Source: Megasphaera sp. UBA1696 (GTDB taxonomy: Bacteria; Bacillota; Negativicutes; Veillonellales; Megasphaeraceae). Taken from it: a stretch of 62,289 nt of DNA. Shown piece after piece: positions 32,616 to 41,689 of the stretch (the first letter of the stretch is position 1; each line of letters begins with the position of its first letter). The DNA lies in NCBI GenBank assembly GCA_002319965.1, contig DCJQ01000026.1, positions 1 through 62,289 of the forward strand, given 5' to 3'. Below the pieces are notes generated by a model. It searched no databases and was not told where the DNA came from. It worked only from the letters and a program-made list of their open reading frames with translations. The position numbers and the translations under genes are program-made.

Positions 32616-34004
32616 ATGGAAGCAGTAAAAACCTATGATGTCATCATTATCGGTGCCGGACCGGCCGGGATTTTTACGGCCTTGGAGCTGGCAGATAAGG
32701 GACTCGATATCCTCATGGTCGAAAAAGGACAGGATATACGGGAACGGATTGCGACCAGTCTCAATGGCGATGCTAAACCGCAGGACCGGGTGCGCAATGT
32801 CGTCTGCGGCTGGGGCGGTGCCGGAGCCTTCAGCGACGGGAAACTGACGCTGACTACCGAATACGGCGGCAACCTCGATGACTATATGCCAAAAGCCGAG
32901 TTAATGGACAAAATCCGTTATGTCGACGAAGTGTACTGCCGTTTTGGCGGTGCCGACCGCAAGGTGTACGGCGATGAAAATAAAGATCGCATTCGGGAGA
33001 TAAAGCGAAAGGCCGCTGCGGCTGATCTCAGCTTCATTCCGGCTCGTATCCGCCACTTAGGAACCGACGTCAACGGTCAGATTTTGACCCATATGCGCGA
33101 TTTTCTCGAAGGTAAGGTCGATATCATGGCCGATACGGCTGTGGATCACTTGGTAGAAGAAGGGGGACAGATCAAGGGCGTCTTGATCGACGATCAGTTT
33201 TACGCCTGCCGCTATCTGGTCAGTGCGCCCGGACGGGAAGGGTCGGAATGGTTCGTCCACGAAGTGGAAAAAATGGGCCTTCGCCTGACCTCCAATGCCG
33301 TCGATATCGGCGTCCGTGTCGAAATGCCGGCGGAAGTGCTGGAAACGATTACTGATGTCGTCTATGAATCGAAACTCATTTATTTCAGCAAGTCTTTCGA
33401 CGACCGCATCCGAACGTTCTGCATGAATCCCTACGGCTTCGTCGTCGAAGAAAATAATGACGGGTTACTGACTGTCAATGGTCACAGTTATGCCCATAAA
33501 AAGAGCGAGAACACGAATTTTGCGATCTTGGTGTCGAAGAAGTTTACCGAACCCTTCCATGAACCCATCAAATACGGGAAGTATATTGCCAATTTGGCCA
33601 ATATCTTAGGCGGCGGCGTCATCGTCCAGCGGCTGGGTGATTTCCTCGACGGCCGTCGATCGACGCCGGAACGGATTCAGCGCGGCCTCGTTCGTCCGAC
33701 CATGCCCAAGGCGACGCCCGGCGATTTGTCGTTGGTCCTGCCCTACCGCCATATGCAGGATATTAAAGAAATGCTTGAAGCCCTCGACGCCATCGCGCCG
33801 GGTGCTAATTCGAGACATACCTTGCTGTATGGTGTAGAAGCCAAATTCTATTCGAACCGACTGGAATTGAGTTCGGTCTTAGAAACCAAAATTCCGAATT
33901 TCTTTGCCATCGGTGACGGCGCCGGCATTACCCGCGGACTCGTTCAGGCTTCGGCTGCCGGCGTTACCGTCGGTCAGGAAATCCTGCGCCGTGAAGAAAA
34001 ATAA
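32616..34004 (+). CDS. Uncharacterised FAD-dependent dehydrogenase (COG2509 type)
   Basis: A 462-residue flavoprotein. VIIIGAGPAGIFTALELADKG near the N-terminus binds FAD; VVCGWGGAGAFSDGKLTL and the C-terminal FFAIGDGAGITRGLVQAS are characteristic of the COG2509 group of NAD(P)/FAD dehydrogenases. The physiological substrate is unknown. ATG 32616 is preferred to the GTG three codons upstream because it lies 8 bases from AAGGAAG. It may be controlled by the terminator-like hairpin in its leader. Confidence 0.85.
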   Translation: MEAVKTYDVIIIGAGPAGIFTALELADKGLDILMVEKGQDIRERIATSLNGDAKPQDRVRNVVCGWGGAGAFSDGKLTLTTEYGGNLDDYMPKAELMDKIRYVDEVYCRFGGADRKVYGDENKDRIREIKRKAAAADLSFIPARIRHLGTDVNGQILTHMRDFLEGKVDIMADTAVDHLVEEGGQIKGVLIDDQFYACRYLVSAPGREGSEWFVHEVEKMGLRLTSNAVDIGVRVEMPAEVLETITDVVYESKLIYFSKSFDDRIRTFCMNPYGFVVEENNDGLLTVNGHSYAHKKSENTNFAILVSKKFTEPFHEPIKYGKYIANLANILGGGVIVQRLGDFLDGRRSTPERIQRGLVRPTMPKATPGDLSLVLPYRHMQDIKEMLEALDAIAPGANSRHTLLYGVEAKFYSNRLELSSVLETKIPNFFAIGDGAGITRGLVQASAAGVTVGQEILRREEK

Positions 34005-34012
34005 AATAAGGA

Positions 34013-34714
34013 TCAGGCCTCTTTAAAGCGATAGCCGGCCCCCCAGACCGTTTCGATGTAGATGGGCTTTGCCGGATCGGGTTCTATCTTTTCGCGGATG
34101 CGGTTGATGTGGACCATGACCGTTGCCGTATCGCCTTCGGCGTCGAGGTCCCAGACTCGTTCGAAGAGGCGGTCGCGGCTGAATACCAGGCCGGGATGTT
34201 TGGCCAAAAAGACCAAGAGTTCAAACTCTCGGTTGGTCAGGCTGATTTCCCGGCCTTTTACGTATACGCGATGCTTGTCGACGTAGATTTCCAGGTCGCC
34301 GCTGCGGAGGACTTCCCCGTCGCCGCTTTCCGGACGGGCCTTTCCGGTCAGTCGTTCATAGCGCTGGATATGAGCTTTTACGCGAGCGACGAGTTCCGTC
34401 GGACTGAAGGGTTTGATGATATAATCGTCGGCACCGAGGCCGAGGCCGCGTATCTTGTCCATGTCCTCCCGCTTGGCCGACACCATGAGAATGGGGACTT
34501 CCTTGGCTTCGCGGATGCGGCGGCAGATGTGGAAGCCGTCCGTACCGGGGAGCATGATATCCAACAGGATAAGATCGAAATCGTTGGCTAAGGCTCGCTC
34601 CATGCCCTTCGTTCCGTCTGTTTCGATGACGCTTGCAATTCCGTCAGCTTCGAGAAAGTCGCGTTCGAGTTCAGCGATTTCCATATTGTCTTCAATGATT
34701 AGAATCGATTTCAT
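34013..34714 (-). CDS. OmpR-family response regulator
   Basis: A 233-residue regulator: receiver domain with acidic pair IIEDN, phospho-acceptor Asp in DLILLDIMLPG (about residue 52) and K of VSAKRED, then a winged-helix DNA-binding domain (EISLTNREFELLVFLAKHPG). GGAGG precedes the ATG, and the gene starts inside the end of the kinase gene upstream... the kinase stop lies 23 bases into it, so the pair is translationally coupled. Target genes are unknown; the PepSY gene upstream is a candidate. Confidence 0.93.
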   Translation of the reverse strand: MKSILIIEDNMEIAELERDFLEADGIASVIETDGTKGMERALANDFDLILLDIMLPGTDGFHICRRIREAKEVPILMVSAKREDMDKIRGLGLGADDYIIKPFSPTELVARVKAHIQRYERLTGKARPESGDGEVLRSGDLEIYVDKHRVYVKGREISLTNREFELLVFLAKHPGLVFSRDRLFERVWDLDAEGDTATVMVHINRIREKIEPDPAKPIYIETVWGAGYRFKEA

Positions 34715-36191
34715 GATTATCCTCCTCTGCTGCCGGCAAGGTGATGACGACGGTCAATCCTCCGCCCGGCGTTTCGGCAGCGTATATCCTTCCTTTTAAG
34801 GTGGCAATGATTTGTTTGACGATGGCAAGGCCCAGGCCGCTGCCTTTTTTGACGTCTGTGCGAGCTTCATCGGTTCGGTAAAAACTGTCGAACAGTTTGG
34901 TAAGGTAGACTTTGGGGACGCCGGGGCCGTGGTCGGCAAAGGAGAGGGTAACCTGAACCGGAGTCGCCTCCAGCTTGATATCCATGGCGATCGTAGCGGT
35001 GTCTTTGTACTTTAAGGCGTTTTCCAAGAGGTTATCGATGACCCGTTGGAACTGCATTCGGTCAATGCGGACCCGCGCTGCTTCCGTGGGGGCCGCATAA
35101 TTCAGGATGAGGCCCCGCTCAGAGAAGAGAGCGGCGTTTTCGGCAGTAAAGTCTGCAAAATAATCTCGGAGGGACACCGTTTCAAGGGTGAAATCGACCT
35201 GGCCTAAGTCGAGTTTTGAAAAGAGAAACAGACGGTCGACGAGTTTTTCTAAGGAACAGGCATTTTGGTAAATGAGCTCCATATAGTGATGGCGCTTTTC
35301 TGCCGTTTTGGCAATGCCGACTAAGATGCCGCTGGCATAGCCTTTTAAGAGGGTTAAGGGGGTCGACAGGTCGTGAGAGATGCCGGCAATGAGTTCTTTG
35401 CGGTTCTGTTCGTATTTTTGCTGTGCCGTCCGGGCTGCCTTGAGCTGTCGGCGCATGTGGTCGAAGGCGGAGCAGGTCTGGCCCAGTTCGTCACGGGACG
35501 AGACGGTCAGTTTATAATCGAGGTTGCCCTTTTCAATTTCGGAGGCCGCCGTGCGAAGGGAGGCCAAGGGCCCTAAAATTTGGCGCGATAAGAGGCGGGA
35601 CAGGATGAGGCCGCAGCCGATGATGATGACACTGGCTGTCCCGACGATAAAGATGAGGAGTGTCTGGATGACGTTTTTGGCTAGGCCCTCGCGGATGCCC
35701 GTTTTGGCGATGAAGGGCGTGTTTCCGGCGGCGATGATCGTCGTCCCGCTGTGGGGCGACGAATATCGGAAGAAGAAGCCGTCTCCGTCCCAGGTCATGA
35801 CGGTCTTTTGACCGTGGGCCTTTTGCAGGACCCGGTCGGCCAATCCGTAGAAGTCGATGCCCGGTGTGACGTAGGCGACCTGGTCGTGGCGGATGATGGC
35901 TGTGGCAATGCCCAGACTTTCCAGGACCTGGCAGTCTTCGCGAAGGTCATTCAGTTTCAGCGGCCCCGGCCGCTCGGCTTTGACCCGGAGTGAACTGACC
36001 GTATATTGGATGGAAAGGGCCGGCCCCTTTTCCGGCCATAGGGTCGTCAGGTCGTTGTGGGGCGACGAGAAGCGAAGGCCCGATACCAAGAGGAAGCCGA
36101 GGACGGTCAAAATGAAGATGGGAACAAAGACCATGGTAAAGTTAGCGATGAGCAGGCGGTGGCGTAAGGAAATATCGCGTAAATGGAGCAT
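34692..36191 (-). CDS. Sensor histidine kinase
   Basis: A 499-residue membrane kinase: a TM segment at about residues 15-37, a periplasmic sensor region of about 150 residues, a second TM (FIVGTASVIIIGCGLILSRLL), HAMP, the H-box GISHDLSTPLTLLKGYA and the ATPase G-boxes (FADHGPGVP, GSGLGLAIVKQI). The start at 36191 follows an AAAGGA site; the longer frame upstream runs into the terminator of the PepSY gene. A TATAAT at 36222-36227 (minus) could start its transcript. The sensed signal is unknown. Confidence 0.92.
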   Translation of the reverse strand: MLHLRDISLRHRLLIANFTMVFVPIFILTVLGFLLVSGLRFSSPHNDLTTLWPEKGPALSIQYTVSSLRVKAERPGPLKLNDLREDCQVLESLGIATAIIRHDQVAYVTPGIDFYGLADRVLQKAHGQKTVMTWDGDGFFFRYSSPHSGTTIIAAGNTPFIAKTGIREGLAKNVIQTLLIFIVGTASVIIIGCGLILSRLLSRQILGPLASLRTAASEIEKGNLDYKLTVSSRDELGQTCSAFDHMRRQLKAARTAQQKYEQNRKELIAGISHDLSTPLTLLKGYASGILVGIAKTAEKRHHYMELIYQNACSLEKLVDRLFLFSKLDLGQVDFTLETVSLRDYFADFTAENAALFSERGLILNYAAPTEAARVRIDRMQFQRVIDNLLENALKYKDTATIAMDIKLEATPVQVTLSFADHGPGVPKVYLTKLFDSFYRTDEARTDVKKGSGLGLAIVKQIIATLKGRIYAAETPGGGLTVVITLPAAEEDNHEIDSNH

Positions 36192-36244
36192 AGGGCAGCA
36201 TCCTTTCTGTATGATATTTCTATTATAGCTGTTTTCGAGGGCAG

Positions 36245-36346
36245 AAAAAAGGACCGGCCGATGGAGCCCCTGTCTTGTTTCCATGAACCGGGGCGAACGT
36301 CTGGCTCATGGGAGCAATCCAAGATACTTCATCGGTCAGTCCTTTT
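36245..36346 (-). terminator. Long imperfect hairpin, terminator of the PepSY gene
   Basis: About 100 bases fold back: AAAAGGAC...CCGATGG on the left pairs with CATCGG..GTCCTTTT on the right, and a second hairpin (CATGA/TCATG) closes the middle. A T-run follows in the minus direction, four bases after the PepSY stop codon. It is unusually long for a terminator. Confidence 0.7.
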
Positions 36347-36349
36347 CTG

Positions 36350-37108
36350 TCAGTCATCGATCTGGGTGTGGATGACCGAACCGGTTACGGCGTCGATGAG
36401 GATGTCATAGTGAACACTGCCGGAAACGGCACGGACCTTATACATGGGGTGGAAGCCGGGCTGCATCGGCTGGCCGGGCTGCTGACCTTGCTGTGCTGCC
36501 GGTTGCTGATTCTGTGTCGCCGCGGGCTGGCCCTGTTGTACCGGTTGCTGACCCTGCTGCGGGTCTTGCTGACCGGCCGCCTGAGACGTCATCAGTTCCT
36601 GCGGCGGCTGGAGGGCCGGGGCTCCGCCCTGATGATCCTGGGGACCCATTTGAGGGTTGCCCTGTTCCGGTCTCATTTTTTCATCCATATTCGGATGGTC
36701 TTTTTCGTTGCGGTCAGGGCCTTCTCCCGGTCCTCTTTCGCCGCGGCGATCTTTCCGATGTCCTTCGCGTCCGTCTCTATGCGCCATGCTGTCCATGTCA
36801 AAGAGAGCGACTTCTTTGAAGTCCAGCTGACTTTCGTCTTTGCCGATGGCCTTGGCAGCGGCGGCACGGGCCTGCTCTTCGTTGATCAGGCTGACGCCCT
36901 TCTGTTTGGCCTGGGCCTGGGTCAAATCGGCCATCGCGGCGACTTGCTCTTCATGGCGGGCCATATGGCGCTGGTGGAGATAGTAGCGGCCGCCGGCACC
37001 GGCGATGACGGCGACGACGATAAAGGCAGCTGCGATTTTTGCATTGCGGGCGGTGAACATCTTATTTTTGATGGAAATGAGTGTATCTTGCCATTTTTTT
37101 TGGGTCAT
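36350..37108 (-). CDS. PepSY-type membrane protein with long Gln/Pro/Gly-rich linker
   Basis: A 252-residue protein. A TM helix at about residues 22-40 anchors it. The start of a PepSY-like unit (ISEEQA-type: LINEEQARAAAAKAIG) and its end (VHYDILIDAVTGSVIHTQID) are separated by about 110 residues of low-complexity sequence rich in Asp, Arg, Gly, Gln and Pro. PepSY proteins often modulate proteases or sensor kinases in the envelope. It lies upstream of the kinase-regulator pair, a common pairing, but a strong hairpin separates them. Start set at the ATG after AGGAGG. Confidence 0.75.
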   Translation of the reverse strand: MTQKKWQDTLISIKNKMFTARNAKIAAAFIVVAVIAGAGGRYYLHQRHMARHEEQVAAMADLTQAQAKQKGVSLINEEQARAAAAKAIGKDESQLDFKEVALFDMDSMAHRDGREGHRKDRRGERGPGEGPDRNEKDHPNMDEKMRPEQGNPQMGPQDHQGGAPALQPPQELMTSQAAGQQDPQQGQQPVQQGQPAATQNQQPAAQQGQQPGQPMQPGFHPMYKVRAVSGSVHYDILIDAVTGSVIHTQIDD

Positions 37109-37300
37109 GATGAATTCCTCCTGTCTGTCCTTGCTTCTTTTTGAGTACAAACACAGTATAGCCGGTAAATCTAAAATCGAGCTAAACCGGAGCGTAAGAA
37201 TTGCAAAAATAAGAGAAGGCATAAAACTATCGGAGAAATTATAGTATAATATAAACCAAGAAAGAAAAGTCTGTATTGTTATTCATAAGGAGGGACTCCC

Positions 37301-38335
37301 ATGGAAGATAAACTGAAATTAACCCAGCTGGCATCCTGTGCCGGTTGAGGCGCTAAACTGGGGCCAGGGACGCTGGCTCAATTGTTGGAAGGGCTTCCAA
37401 CCCACACTGATGACCGCCTCCTCGTCGGCTATGATAAGAGCGACGACGCGTCGGTCTACCAAGTTACGGACGATTTGGCCATTGTCCAGACTGTCGACTT
37501 CTTTCCGCCTATCGTCGATGATCCTTATTTATTCGGTCAAATTGCAGCGGCGAATGCCCTGAGCGACGTCTACGCCATGGGGGCGGAGGCAAAGCTTGCC
37601 ATGAACGTCATGTGCGTCAACCTGAAGATGGGTCAAGACGCGATTCGCCTCATCTTAGAAGGCGGCTACAGCAAGGCCTATGAAAGTGGCGTCATCATCA
37701 CCGGCGGTCATACGATTGAAGATAAGGAACCGAAATACGGCTTGTCGGTCACGGGCTTTGTGCATCCGCAAAAATTACTGCGCAATTCATCGGCTCGTCC
37801 CGGCGATGTCCTCATCTTGACCAAGCCTTTGGGCGTCGGGATCTTGATGACGGCCGCCCAGGGGGATTTTGTAGCTCAGCCCCTTTTGCAGCAGCTATAC
37901 GCCCAGATGGCGCAGCTCAATAAGACCGCTCGGGACGTGATGGTTCGCTGCGACGTTCACAGCTGTACCGACGTTACCGGTTTTGGCCTCTTAGGGCATG
38001 CCTGTGAGATGGCGGATGGAAGTGGGACGACGATTCACTTTGATACTTCATCGATCCCCTTCCATAAAGAGGCTCTTGATATGGCGGCTATGGGCTTTAT
38101 TCCGGCCGGGGCGTACCGTAACCGTGATTTTGCGGCAGGCCGCGTTTCAGCCGACGGCATCGATAAAGGGATGATGGATGTTTTATATGATCCTCAGACG
38201 TCGGGCGGCCTTCTCATTGCCGTTTCTGAAAAAGATGCCGTGTCTTTGGAACGGGCCTTGAAGGACGTCCTTCCCTGTGCCGCCGTCATCGGCTATGTGA
38301 CTGCGCGGGAAGGCAAATCCATTGTGATCGAATAA
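37301..38335 (+). CDS. selD: Selenide water dikinase, itself a selenoprotein (in-frame UGA = Sec16)
   Basis: A 344-residue enzyme making selenophosphate from selenide and ATP. Translation from the ATG at 37301 reads MEDKLKLTQLASCAG, then TGA at 37346-37348, then GAKLGPGTLAQLL. Position 16 is the catalytic Cys/Sec of SelD, followed by the essential Lys (K19). A hairpin with a 5-base loop starts 12 bases after the UGA and fits a bacterial SECIS. Without recoding, only a shortened frame from 37382 would be called. GGCAxx-type GDVLILTKPLGVGI and DVTGFGLLGH motifs are intact. GGAGGG precedes the ATG. Confidence 0.95.
37361..37379 (+). promoter_or_regulatory. SECIS-like hairpin of selD
   Basis: GGGCCAG (37361-37367) pairs with CTGGCTC (37373-37379) around the loop GGACG. 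It lies 12 bases after the UGA codon, within the distance bacterial SelB accepts, and the loop starts with the GG common in such elements. Confidence 0.7.
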
Positions 38336-38373
38336 AACTTGCAAAACGGCTACCTTCGGCACTATAGATAGTG

Positions 38374-38379
38374 TATAAT
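38374..38379 (+). promoter_or_regulatory. -10 box upstream of purB
   Basis: A consensus TATAAT lies 56 bases before the GTG start; no clear -35 is seen. Confidence 0.4.
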
Positions 38380-38434
38380 AGTGACGGTGAGTTTTTTTAC
38401 CGTACTCATGTCAATGATAAAGGAGAGATCAACT

Positions 38435-39727
38435 GTGATTGAACGCTATACGAAACCGGAAATGGGTCAAATTTGGACAGAATTCAATGAATGGGATACG
38501 CTGAAACAGGTAGAAATCCTGGCCAGTGAAGCCCAAGCTGAATTGGGGAACATCCCTAAGGAAGCGGCTAAGGAAATTCGCGAAAAAGCTGCCTTTTCTG
38601 TCGACCGCATCCATGAAATCGAAGCGGAAACACATCATGATATTGCTGCTTTTGTCTCCAACCTTTCCGAAAATATCGGAGAAGCCGGAAAGTACGTCCA
38701 TTTGGGCCTGACGTCGACGGACGTCAAAGATACGGCCTTAGGCTCCATGCTGAAACAGGCTTCGGATATCCTCATCAAGGACCTCGAAGACTTCCACGCC
38801 GTATTGCGCCGCCGTGCCGTTGAATTTAAATATACGCCGTGCATCGGCCGTACCCATGGCATTCACGCCGAAGCGACGACTTTCGGCCTCAAGCTGTGCA
38901 ACTGGATGGCTGAAATCGAACGCGATATCGACCGCATGAAACATGCTAAGGAAACGATTGCCGTCGGTAAAATTTCCGGTGCTGTCGGCACGTATGCTGA
39001 TGTTGATCCCTTCGTTGAACAATACGTCTGCGAACACCTCGGCATTGCGGCATCGCCTATTTCGTCGCAGACCCTGCAGCGTGACCGCCACGCCGAATTC
39101 CTTACGACCTTGGCTGTCATCGCCAGCTCCATCGACAAAATGGCAACGGAAATCCGTCATCTCCAGCGGACGGAAGTTCGCGAAGCGGAAGAATACTTCA
39201 GCCCCAAACAGAAGGGCTCGTCCATCATGCCTCATAAGCGCAACCCCATTACGTGTGAACGCATGTGCGGCTTGGCTCGCGTCATCCGCGGCAATGCCCA
39301 GGCAGCTTTGGAAGACGTCGCCCTCTGGCATGAACGCGATATTTCCCATTCTTCCGTAGAACGAGTTATCCTGCCGGACAGCACCATTGCTCTTGACTAT
39401 ATGCTCCAGACCTTTACCCGGGTCATCGACAAGCTCCTCGTCTATCCCGACAAGATGATGGCCGACCTCAATTTGACGGGCGGACTCATTTACAGCCCGA
39501 TCATCCTCAATACCCTCGTTGAAAAAGGTGCCGTTCGCGAACAGGCTTACCGCTGGGTACAGCGCAATGCCATGAAGCGCTGGATCGACGGAGAAGACTT
39601 TTTGGAAAACCTGAAAAAAGATGAAGACGTTAAGCAGTATATGACCGAAGCAGAAATTGAAGGATGCTTTGATGTCAAGAAAATGCTCAGCCACGTCGAT
39701 ACCATCTTTGCACGTTTCGGCATTTAA
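38435..39727 (+). CDS. purB: Adenylosuccinate lyase
   Basis: A 430-residue enzyme of the fumarase/aspartase superfamily that acts twice in purine synthesis, releasing fumarate. The signature GSSIMPHKRNP is present, along with GLTSTDVKDTA and the TQRTHG-type block GRTHGIHAEATTFG. The GTG at 38435 is taken as the start because AGGAGAG lies 8 bases upstream and the product then begins as in other PurB proteins; an ATG-initiated version 18 codons longer lacks support. It interrupts the run of selenium genes. Confidence 0.95.
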   Translation: MIERYTKPEMGQIWTEFNEWDTLKQVEILASEAQAELGNIPKEAAKEIREKAAFSVDRIHEIEAETHHDIAAFVSNLSENIGEAGKYVHLGLTSTDVKDTALGSMLKQASDILIKDLEDFHAVLRRRAVEFKYTPCIGRTHGIHAEATTFGLKLCNWMAEIERDIDRMKHAKETIAVGKISGAVGTYADVDPFVEQYVCEHLGIAASPISSQTLQRDRHAEFLTTLAVIASSIDKMATEIRHLQRTEVREAEEYFSPKQKGSSIMPHKRNPITCERMCGLARVIRGNAQAALEDVALWHERDISHSSVERVILPDSTIALDYMLQTFTRVIDKLLVYPDKMMADLNLTGGLIYSPIILNTLVEKGAVREQAYRWVQRNAMKRWIDGEDFLENLKKDEDVKQYMTEAEIEGCFDVKKMLSHVDTIFARFGI

Positions 39728-39740
39728 GCTGTAACCTTGT

Positions 39741-39785
39741 AAAGGCCTTACGACCTGCTTTGGCAGTCTCGTCGGGCCTTTTTCA
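39741..39785 (+). terminator. Intrinsic terminator of purB
   Basis: AAAGGCC (39741-39747) pairs with GGCCTTT (39775-39781); an inner ACGA/TCGT extends the stem. A short T-run follows. Confidence 0.75.
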
Positions 39786-39813
39786 ATAGGAGCTGCTTAG
39801 AAAGGAGGGCGTC

Positions 39814-40956
39814 ATGTATTATTTTGACAATGCGGCGACGACGGCCCAAAAGCCAAAAGCCGTATCGAAGGCCGTCTTTGAAGCCTTGACGGCCGGCGAT
39901 ATCGGCAATCCGTCCCGCGGTGCCCACGGCTATTCTTTAAAGGCCTATGACATCGTCTTGACGGCGAAGCATCGCGTTCAGACACTGTTCAACGGTAAGG
40001 ATTTGTACGACGTTGCCTTTACCCATAATTCTACGGTTGCCTTGAATATGGTGCTGAAAGGGCTGATCCGCCCCGGAGACGGCGTTATGACGACGGCTTG
40101 GGAGCATAATGCCGTTCTGCGCCCGTTATACCAGTTAGAGGCTTTAGGGGCGGAACTGACCGTCATTCCTGCTGCCAGTCCTACAGGCGGGCTGGCGTAC
40201 GATGACATGGAAGGGCTGCTGACGCCGAAGACTAAATGGCTGGTCTGTAATCATGCCTCTAATGTGACGGGCAATGTCCTCGACTTGAATTGCATCAAGG
40301 CTTTTTGCAGGGATCACTGTCTGGGACTCATTGTCGACGTATCTCAAACGGCAGGTGCTTATGACATAGACCTCTCCGACGGCATCGTAACGGCGGCCTG
40401 CTTTACCGGACATAAATCGCTCTATGGACCGGGCGGAACGGGTGGAATCGTCATCCGCCGCGGCGTCGATGTCCTGCCGTCTATTACCGGAGGCGACGGT
40501 GTTCATACTTTTGAGAAGGCGCAGCCTTCAGGGGTTCCTGCTGTCTTTGAAGCGGGGACGGCCAATGTCGCCGGCATTGCCGGCCTGAGTGCGGCTGTCG
40601 AACTTATCTTAAAAAAGGGAATCCCGGCTGTCCGGGCTCATCAAGCGGAATTGGCCCGGGCTTTTATTCCCGCTGTGAAGGCCATTCCCGGAATTTGCCT
40701 TTACGGGGATTTTTCCGGTCCCCGGGTAGGCGTCTACAGCCTCAATCTGGGCGATGCCGAGTCGGCTGTCGTCAGCGACATCCTATGGGAGACGTATCAT
40801 ATGGCGACGCGGCCGGCCTATCATTGTGCACCCCTCATGCATGAGGCCTTGGGGACGGCCGTTCAGGGGACGGTTCGCTTTTCTTTTTCTCAGTTTACGA
40901 CCGTTGAAGACGTCCTAGAAGCGGCAGCAGCTTTGGAAGCCATGGCCCGCTCGTAG
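39814..40956 (+). CDS. Cysteine desulfurase-like class V aminotransferase, probable selenium-delivery enzyme
   Basis: A 380-residue PLP enzyme of the cysteine desulfurase family (CsdB-like, group II). The PLP Lys is in TGHKSLYGPGGTGG; the C-terminal active Cys lies in RPAYHCAPLMHEALGT. It would remove S or Se from cysteine or selenocysteine. Its place just upstream of thioredoxin, DUF3343, selB and selA suggests that it supplies selenium to SelD. AAGGAGG precedes the ATG. Confidence 0.88.
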   Translation: MYYFDNAATTAQKPKAVSKAVFEALTAGDIGNPSRGAHGYSLKAYDIVLTAKHRVQTLFNGKDLYDVAFTHNSTVALNMVLKGLIRPGDGVMTTAWEHNAVLRPLYQLEALGAELTVIPAASPTGGLAYDDMEGLLTPKTKWLVCNHASNVTGNVLDLNCIKAFCRDHCLGLIVDVSQTAGAYDIDLSDGIVTAACFTGHKSLYGPGGTGGIVIRRGVDVLPSITGGDGVHTFEKAQPSGVPAVFEAGTANVAGIAGLSAAVELILKKGIPAVRAHQAELARAFIPAVKAIPGICLYGDFSGPRVGVYSLNLGDAESAVVSDILWETYHMATRPAYHCAPLMHEALGTAVQGTVRFSFSQFTTVEDVLEAAAALEAMARS

Positions 40957-40993
40957 GTGTTTTTTGGCGATTGTGTAAATTTTTTGGGAAAAC

Positions 40994-41022
40994 TTGACTC
41001 GATTGGTGTACTAATATATAAT
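40994..41022 (+). promoter_or_regulatory. Promoter of the thioredoxin-selBA operon
   Basis: TTGACT (40994-40999) and consensus TATAAT (41017-41022), 17-bp spacer, 53 bases before the thioredoxin start. Confidence 0.85.
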
Positions 41023-41074
41023 GAAATTAGTTACAAAAGGCAAATAGTCAAAAAGAAGAAAGGTGGCGTCTATT

Positions 41075-41395
41075 ATGGAATATAAATTTTCAATGGATAA
41101 TTTTGAAAAAGAAGTTTTGAACAGCAGCGAACCTGTTTTGGTCGATTTCTTTGCAACCTGGTGCGGTGTCTGCGAAAAGGAAGGACCGATTATTACAGAA
41201 CTCGCCGAAGAATATACCGGCAAGGTTAAAATCGGAAAACTCGACGTCGATGAAAATCCGGCCCTTGCTCAGGATTACGATGTCAGCACGATTCCCAACA
41301 TGGTCTTTTTCAAAGACGGGAAAGTCGTCGACCGGGCTATCGGTTCTGTTCCGGCCAATGTATTGAAGAACAAATTAGATTCCCTGCTGAAATAA
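41075..41395 (+). CDS. Thioredoxin-like protein with WCGVC active site
   Basis: A 106-residue thioredoxin fold protein. The active site reads WCGVC instead of the usual WCGPC, which should shift its redox potential; the cis-Pro in STIPNMVFF is kept. It opens the operon carrying TSCPD, DUF3343, selB and selA, so it may reduce selenium species or a selenium carrier rather than act as the housekeeping thioredoxin. The ATG at 41075 was chosen over a GTG four codons upstream. Confidence 0.88.
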   Translation: MEYKFSMDNFEKEVLNSSEPVLVDFFATWCGVCEKEGPIITELAEEYTGKVKIGKLDVDENPALAQDYDVSTIPNMVFFKDGKVVDRAIGSVPANVLKNKLDSLLK

Positions 41396-41431
41396 TCCGT
41401 TCCTTCTGCGGATATTCGAGGTGATTTTTTT

Positions 41432-41689
41432 ATGAAAAACTATTCCTATAAGACCAAGGGCACTTGTTCTCGTGAAATTTCCTTTGCCATCGAAGACGGG
41501 AAGCTCCATGACGTCCGTTTCGTCGGCGGTTGTCCCGGCAACACCTTGGCTCTCGGCAAGCTCCTTGAAGATGCCGATGCCAAGCGGGCCGTCGCGATCC
41601 TAAAAGGAAATCCCTGCGAGGATCGGGGCACGTCCTGCGCCGACCAGCTGGCACGCGCCGTTGAACAGGCCTTGGCTCAGGAAGGGTAA
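41432..41689 (+). CDS. TSCPD-domain protein (TIGR03905 type)
   Basis: An 85-residue protein of the TSCPD family: TKGTCSREISFAI, VRFVGGCPGNTLALG and GTSCADQLARAV with three conserved cysteines. The domain also occurs at the C-terminus of some ribonucleotide reductases; the small stand-alone form has no proven function. Its stop overlaps the next ATG by one base. Position suggests a role with sulfur or selenium. Confidence 0.85.
   Translation: MKNYSYKTKGTCSREISFAIEDGKLHDVRFVGGCPGNTLALGKLLEDADAKRAVAILKGNPCEDRGTSCADQLARAVEQALAQEG

Noticed and set aside
32419..32628. Small open frame of 69 residues between pta and the FAD dehydrogenase
   Set aside because: It runs through two terminators and a promoter and has no ribosome site.
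37301..37382. selD as a pseudogene with a premature stop
   Set aside because: The stop is UGA at the known Cys/Sec position, a SECIS-like hairpin follows, and the Sec machinery is encoded nearby.
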